From Streptomyces halobius (GTDB lineage Bacteria > Actinomycetota > Actinomycetes > Streptomycetales > Streptomycetaceae), in NCBI RefSeq assembly GCF_023277745.1, contig NZ_CP086322.1, forward strand, positions 1,426,001 through 1,490,000: DNA of 64,000 bases. Direction: 5' to 3'. Below, piece after piece: positions 60,970 to 64,000 of the stretch. Every line of letters begins with the position of its first letter. The first letter of the stretch is position 1. A program made the translations under genes and the position numbers. The notes under the pieces are model-generated. The model did no database searches. It saw only the letters and a program-made list of their open reading frames with translations, and had not been told where the DNA came from.

Positions 60970-62151
60970 GTCCGGTGTCCGGGTGGTGTCGGCGTCCGTG
61001 GTGCGCATCCGGCCGAAGGCGTAGACGCAGCCGGCCAGCGCGAGGTCGGAGAGCAGCATGAAGCCGACGGCGTAGGAGCCCTTGCCGCTGTAGACGGCGC
61101 CCATGACGAGCGGGGGTACGAAGCCGCCGAGGCCGCCCATGGCACCGACGATGCCGGTGACGCTGCCGATCCGGTGCTGTGGGGTCACCCGTGGGACCAG
61201 GGCGAAGACCGAGCCGGATGCGGCACCGAGGCCGGCCGCCATGCCCAGGAAATCGACGGTGCCCAGCGGGTGGAGCAACGGGTCCAGGGCCTGGACGACG
61301 GCGAGCAGCGCCACCAGGCCGAGCGCCCCGGCGGTGACGACGGCCGGGTGCACCCGGTCCGAGCACCAGCCGCCGATGGGCCGGAAGAGGACAGTGACCA
61401 GCGCGAATCCGGCGGCCTTGGTGCCGGCGTCGGTGGCGTCGAGGCCGTACCAGGTCTGCAGATAGGTCGGCAGGTAGACGCCGAACGCGACGATGCCGCC
61501 GAAGCCGATCGCGTACAGCGCGGCCAGTTCCCAGGTGACGGGACGCCGGCCGGCCACGGCAAGACCTGTGGTGACGGAGGTCTGCGGGACGGGCCGGTCG
61601 GGAGCGTCGGTGATCATCAGCGCGGCGAGCATCGCGAAGACGGCGAGCACCATGGCGACGACGAGATACGGCAGGTTCTCGTCGTACGCGTGGATACGGG
61701 GCGTCAGATGGCCGGAGAGGGCGACGCCGCCCATGCCCATGCCGAAGACCCCCAGGGCAAGGCCCCTGCGGCCGGGCCGGAACCAGCCGTTGACGAGCGG
61801 GATGCCGATGGCGAACGTGGTGCCGCCGAGGCCGAGCAGAAAGCCGGCGGCGAGCAGTGTGGGGTAGTGGTGGCGGGCGGGGATGAGCAGCAGCACCGGC
61901 ACGATGGTGAGCGCGGAGACCAGGGGGAACATCACCCGGGCGCCGAACCGGTCGGTGAGCGCGCCGACCGGTACCTGGCCCAGCGAGCCGGCCAGCACCG
62001 GCGCGGCGACCAGCACCACCTCTTCGACCCCGGTCAGGCCGAGGTCGGTGGTGAAGGCGTCGCCGAGGGGGGCGATGAGGTTCCACGCCCAGAAGGTGAG
62101 GGTGAGGCCGAGGGTGGCGAGAACGAGGTTCCGGTAGGCGGCCACCGTCAC
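60958..62151 (-). CDS. NNP-type nitrate/nitrite porter (MFS), 397 aa
   Basis: Twelve-helix MFS pattern with the NNP-type segments W-A-W-N-L-I-A-P-L-G, G-L-G-G-T-T-F-A-I-G-I and W-F-R-P-G-R-R-G-L-A-L-G-V-F-G-M-G-M-G-G, similar to NarK/NasA. Likely takes up nitrate or exchanges nitrate and nitrite; other anions are possible. GTG 62151 overlaps the stop of the small membrane gene (GTGA), which supports this start. Confidence 0.85.
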   Translation of the reverse strand: MTVAAYRNLVLATLGLTLTFWAWNLIAPLGDAFTTDLGLTGVEEVVLVAAPVLAGSLGQVPVGALTDRFGARVMFPLVSALTIVPVLLLIPARHHYPTLLAAGFLLGLGGTTFAIGIPLVNGWFRPGRRGLALGVFGMGMGGVALSGHLTPRIHAYDENLPYLVVAMVLAVFAMLAALMITDAPDRPVPQTSVTTGLAVAGRRPVTWELAALYAIGFGGIVAFGVYLPTYLQTWYGLDATDAGTKAAGFALVTVLFRPIGGWCSDRVHPAVVTAGALGLVALLAVVQALDPLLHPLGTVDFLGMAAGLGAASGSVFALVPRVTPQHRIGSVTGIVGAMGGLGGFVPPLVMGAVYSGKGSYAVGFMLLSDLALAGCVYAFGRMRTTDADTTRTPDSPQ

Positions 62152-62342
62152 GGGCGCACACTGCTCACCACATCCGCAGCGCCGGAGAGGCCGTTGTGGA
62201 TCTCCGGGGCGAGGCTGCTGCTCGCCAGGTAGAAGCCGAGCAGCCCGCAGACCAGGGCGTGCGAGAACTTGAGTTTTCCGCTGCGCAGGAAGATAGCCGT
62301 CAAGATCGTCAGCAGGAGCACGATTGAGATCGAAATAGCCAT
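62148..62342 (-). CDS. Small membrane protein coupled to the porter, 64 aa
   Basis: Two hydrophobic segments (S-I-V-L-L-L-T-I-L-T-A-I-F-L and L-V-C-G-L-L-G-F-Y-L-A). GTGA overlap with the porter gene indicates co-translation. A conserved-looking small Streptomyces membrane protein; function unknown. Confidence 0.75.
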   Translation of the reverse strand: MAISISIVLLLTILTAIFLRSGKLKFSHALVCGLLGFYLASSSLAPEIHNGLSGAADVVSSVRP

Positions 62343-62617
62343 GGGACACCTCCTCGACCGCCGCCCGAACGGACGGCAATGGGTGGCCAGTTTGGCGCAT
62401 TTCGGATATGCCAGGTTCGATGCCGGATGCTCCGACCGGGTGATGACTGCGGGTTACCGCGCGGGCTTTTCGGGGTGCCCGTCCAGGGCCTCCGACCCCC
62501 TCACCCTCATGGCGGCGTGACGTGTATCACATCACTCCCTGCAACGGAGCACTCCGATCGGCCGTCTTAGCGGCCGACATCGCCGCCGATCCCCACCGCT
62601 GACGGAAAGCCCCGCAC
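62343..62617. promoter_or_regulatory. Divergent promoter region
   Basis: Lies between the leftward porter operon and the rightward L,D-transpeptidase gene. Includes a hairpin TCGGCCG-TCTTAG-CGGCCGA (62558-62577). I could not assign promoter boxes; the gap must hold two divergent promoters. Confidence 0.4.
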
Positions 62618-63820
62618 ATGAGCCTGCCCCCCGCCCCCGGCCGCCCGCGGCCGTCCCGCGTCGCCCGCGCGCTGATCCCACTGATCGGCCTGATCGCACT
62701 CACCGCGTGCGGCGGCAGCGCGGCGTCGGCATCCAAGGGCGACCCGGTGCAGGTGGGACTGGGCGCGGCGAAGGGCACCAAGACGGTGCAGGCCGGTGAC
62801 AAGCTCAAGGTGACCGCGCGTGGCGGGGTGCTCACCGATGTGACGGTGACCGACCCAATGGGCCGTCTGCTGCCCGGCGGGCTCGGGGACGGCGGCACCG
62901 TCTGGACCTCCAGCGCGAAGACCACGCCGGACACCAAGTACTCGGTGGTCGCCCGGACGAAGAACGCCCGGGGCGGCACGTTCGACGTCAAGGAATCGCT
63001 GATCACGGCGAAGGCGGACAAGCTCAACAAGCTGGTGCTCAACCCCGGCTCGCAGGGAGCCACCGTCGGCATCGCCCAGCCCATCATGATCACCTTCGAC
63101 TTCCCGGTGACCGACAAGGCCGCGGTGGAGAACCATCTCAAGGTCACCACCAGCAACCACACGACCGGATCATGGGGCTGGGTGAAGGACCACAGTGGCA
63201 AGGACCGCATCGACTGGCGGCCCAAGGAGTACTGGAAGCCCGGCACCACCGTCACACTGCGGGCCGAGCTGAACGGGGTGGACTCCGGCGGCGGCCGCTA
63301 CTTCGCCAAGGACTACGACCTGACCTTCGGCATCGGCAGAAGCCAGGTGGTGAAGGTCGACCTGGATGCCAAGCGTCTGTCGTTCGTGGAGAACGGCGAG
63401 AAGATCCGGAGCATTCCCGTCTCGGCCGGGAAGCCGGACGCCGAGCACGCGACATGGACCGGGACCTTCCCGCTGATGGCGAAGGAGGGCACGATCACCA
63501 TGAACTCCAAGACCGTGGGCCTCGGCGAGCCGTACGACAAGACGGTCCGCGACGCGATGAAGCTCACGGACTCCGGGACCTACGCGCACGCCGCGCCCTG
63601 GAACGCGAGCGACATGGGCCGGATCAACGCCAGCTCGGGCTGCATCGGCATGACCGATTCGGACGCGGACTGGCTGTACGGCAAGATCCGGGTAGGTGAT
63701 CCCTTCGAGATCACCGGATCCTCCGTACGAGGGAGAGCTGACCTGTCCAACGGGATCGGAGACTGGATGGTCGACTGGTCCCGGTGGCTGCGAAACAGCG
63801 CCCTCTCGTCGAGCAGCTGA
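62618..63820 (+). CDS. L,D-transpeptidase lipoprotein, 400 aa
   Basis: Lipoprotein signal (L-I-G-L-I-A-L-T-A-C-G-G) with the modified Cys near 31, Ig-like domains (about residues 45-250), then a YkuD catalytic domain with H-A-A-P-W-N and S-S-G-C-I-G-M (catalytic Cys). These enzymes make 3-3 cross-links in peptidoglycan. The C-terminal Trp/Ser-rich tail is short. Single gene with its own promoter gap. Confidence 0.92.
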   Translation: MSLPPAPGRPRPSRVARALIPLIGLIALTACGGSAASASKGDPVQVGLGAAKGTKTVQAGDKLKVTARGGVLTDVTVTDPMGRLLPGGLGDGGTVWTSSAKTTPDTKYSVVARTKNARGGTFDVKESLITAKADKLNKLVLNPGSQGATVGIAQPIMITFDFPVTDKAAVENHLKVTTSNHTTGSWGWVKDHSGKDRIDWRPKEYWKPGTTVTLRAELNGVDSGGGRYFAKDYDLTFGIGRSQVVKVDLDAKRLSFVENGEKIRSIPVSAGKPDAEHATWTGTFPLMAKEGTITMNSKTVGLGEPYDKTVRDAMKLTDSGTYAHAAPWNASDMGRINASSGCIGMTDSDADWLYGKIRVGDPFEITGSSVRGRADLSNGIGDWMVDWSRWLRNSALSSSS

Positions 63821-63846
63821 CCCCTTTCAGAGCCTAATGTGACGGA

Positions 63847-64000
63847 ATGAGCACCGTGCAGGACCAGGATCAACTCACCGGGTGGCAGCGCTTCAAGCGC
63901 CGCGTGCCCAATGGCTTCGCCATCATCTTCAGCGTACTGGGGCTGTTCTGCGCCCTCACGGCGCTGATCGGGCCCTTGCGGCGCGGGCTCCGCCCGGCGA
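63847..64000 (+). CDS. Membrane protein, start of gene, truncated by window edge
   Basis: ATG at 63847 opens M-S-T-V-Q-D-Q-D-Q-L-T-G-W-Q-R-F-K-R-R-V-P, then a hydrophobic helix (F-A-I-I-F-S-V-L-G-L-F-C-A-L-T-A-L-I) and a basic patch. The N-terminus resembles large Streptomyces integral membrane proteins such as lysyl-phosphatidylglycerol synthases, but 51 codons are not enough to decide. Confidence 0.6.
   Translation, partial: MSTVQDQDQLTGWQRFKRRVPNGFAIIFSVLGLFCALTALIGPLRRGLRPA

Overview
The window is high-GC actinobacterial DNA from a Streptomyces-type chromosome. The right third (about 40.65-64.0 kb) carries typical Streptomyces genes: an SNF2/SWIM pair, a polar amino-acid ABC transporter, an encapsulin locus and cell-wall enzymes. 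The left two thirds (1 to about 40.64 kb) is an integrated tailed-phage genome whose left end lies outside the window. Assignments rest on reading motifs and gene layout by eye; no database search was run.

Prophage layout. Positions 1-808 hold the end of a rightward operon of small unknown genes. From about 24.0 kb down to 1.1 kb a tightly overlapping leftward late operon encodes the large terminase, an amidase endolysin, portal, small proteins including a 48-aa HTH protein, a 1647-aa virion protein, two virion peptidoglycan-hydrolase proteins with related C-termini, scaffold-like protein, major capsid, connector-like proteins, a repeat-containing tail fibre, a large minor tail protein, a peptidoglycan-binding-like peptide and a holin-like protein. 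No tail-tube, tape-measure or tail-chaperone genes are recognisable, so a short-tailed virion with ejected internal proteins is the simplest inference.

Between the late and early operons is a 2.27-kb stretch without genes (23,984-26,254). It contains about two dozen consecutive perfect hairpins (24,278-24,988). To its right is a cassette-like series of small genes (26.25-33.5 kb), mostly one or two ORFs followed by a GC-rich stem-loop and a near-constant ribosome binding site (GGAGAGG, often followed by GATCATG). Two genes here are broken (a -1 frame change at 31.3 kb and an in-frame TGA at 33,285). Then come an XRE/DUF5753 plus DUF397 regulator pair, zinc-ribbon peptides, a tRNA-like element, a ParB-like protein, HTH proteins and a large serine integrase.

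The right attachment junction can be placed at about 40.63 kb. The last ~17 codons and the stop of the integrase are read from host DNA that, on the other strand, is the start of an MpaB/DUF2236-family gene. The prophage therefore interrupts that gene, and integration appears to alter the integrase C-terminus.

Host region: a frameshifted zinc-ribbon gene, SNF2 helicase with SWIM partner, homocysteine S-methyltransferase, amino-acid ABC transporter with an intercistronic hairpin, septum-formation-like membrane protein, acetylxylan-esterase-like hydrolase, then xylulokinase followed by two family 2B (cNMP-domain) encapsulin shell genes. A Tat-type amidase, a phosphodiester-glycosidase-like protein, an NNP-type nitrate/nitrite porter with a small membrane partner, an L,D-transpeptidase lipoprotein and a truncated membrane-protein gene complete the window.
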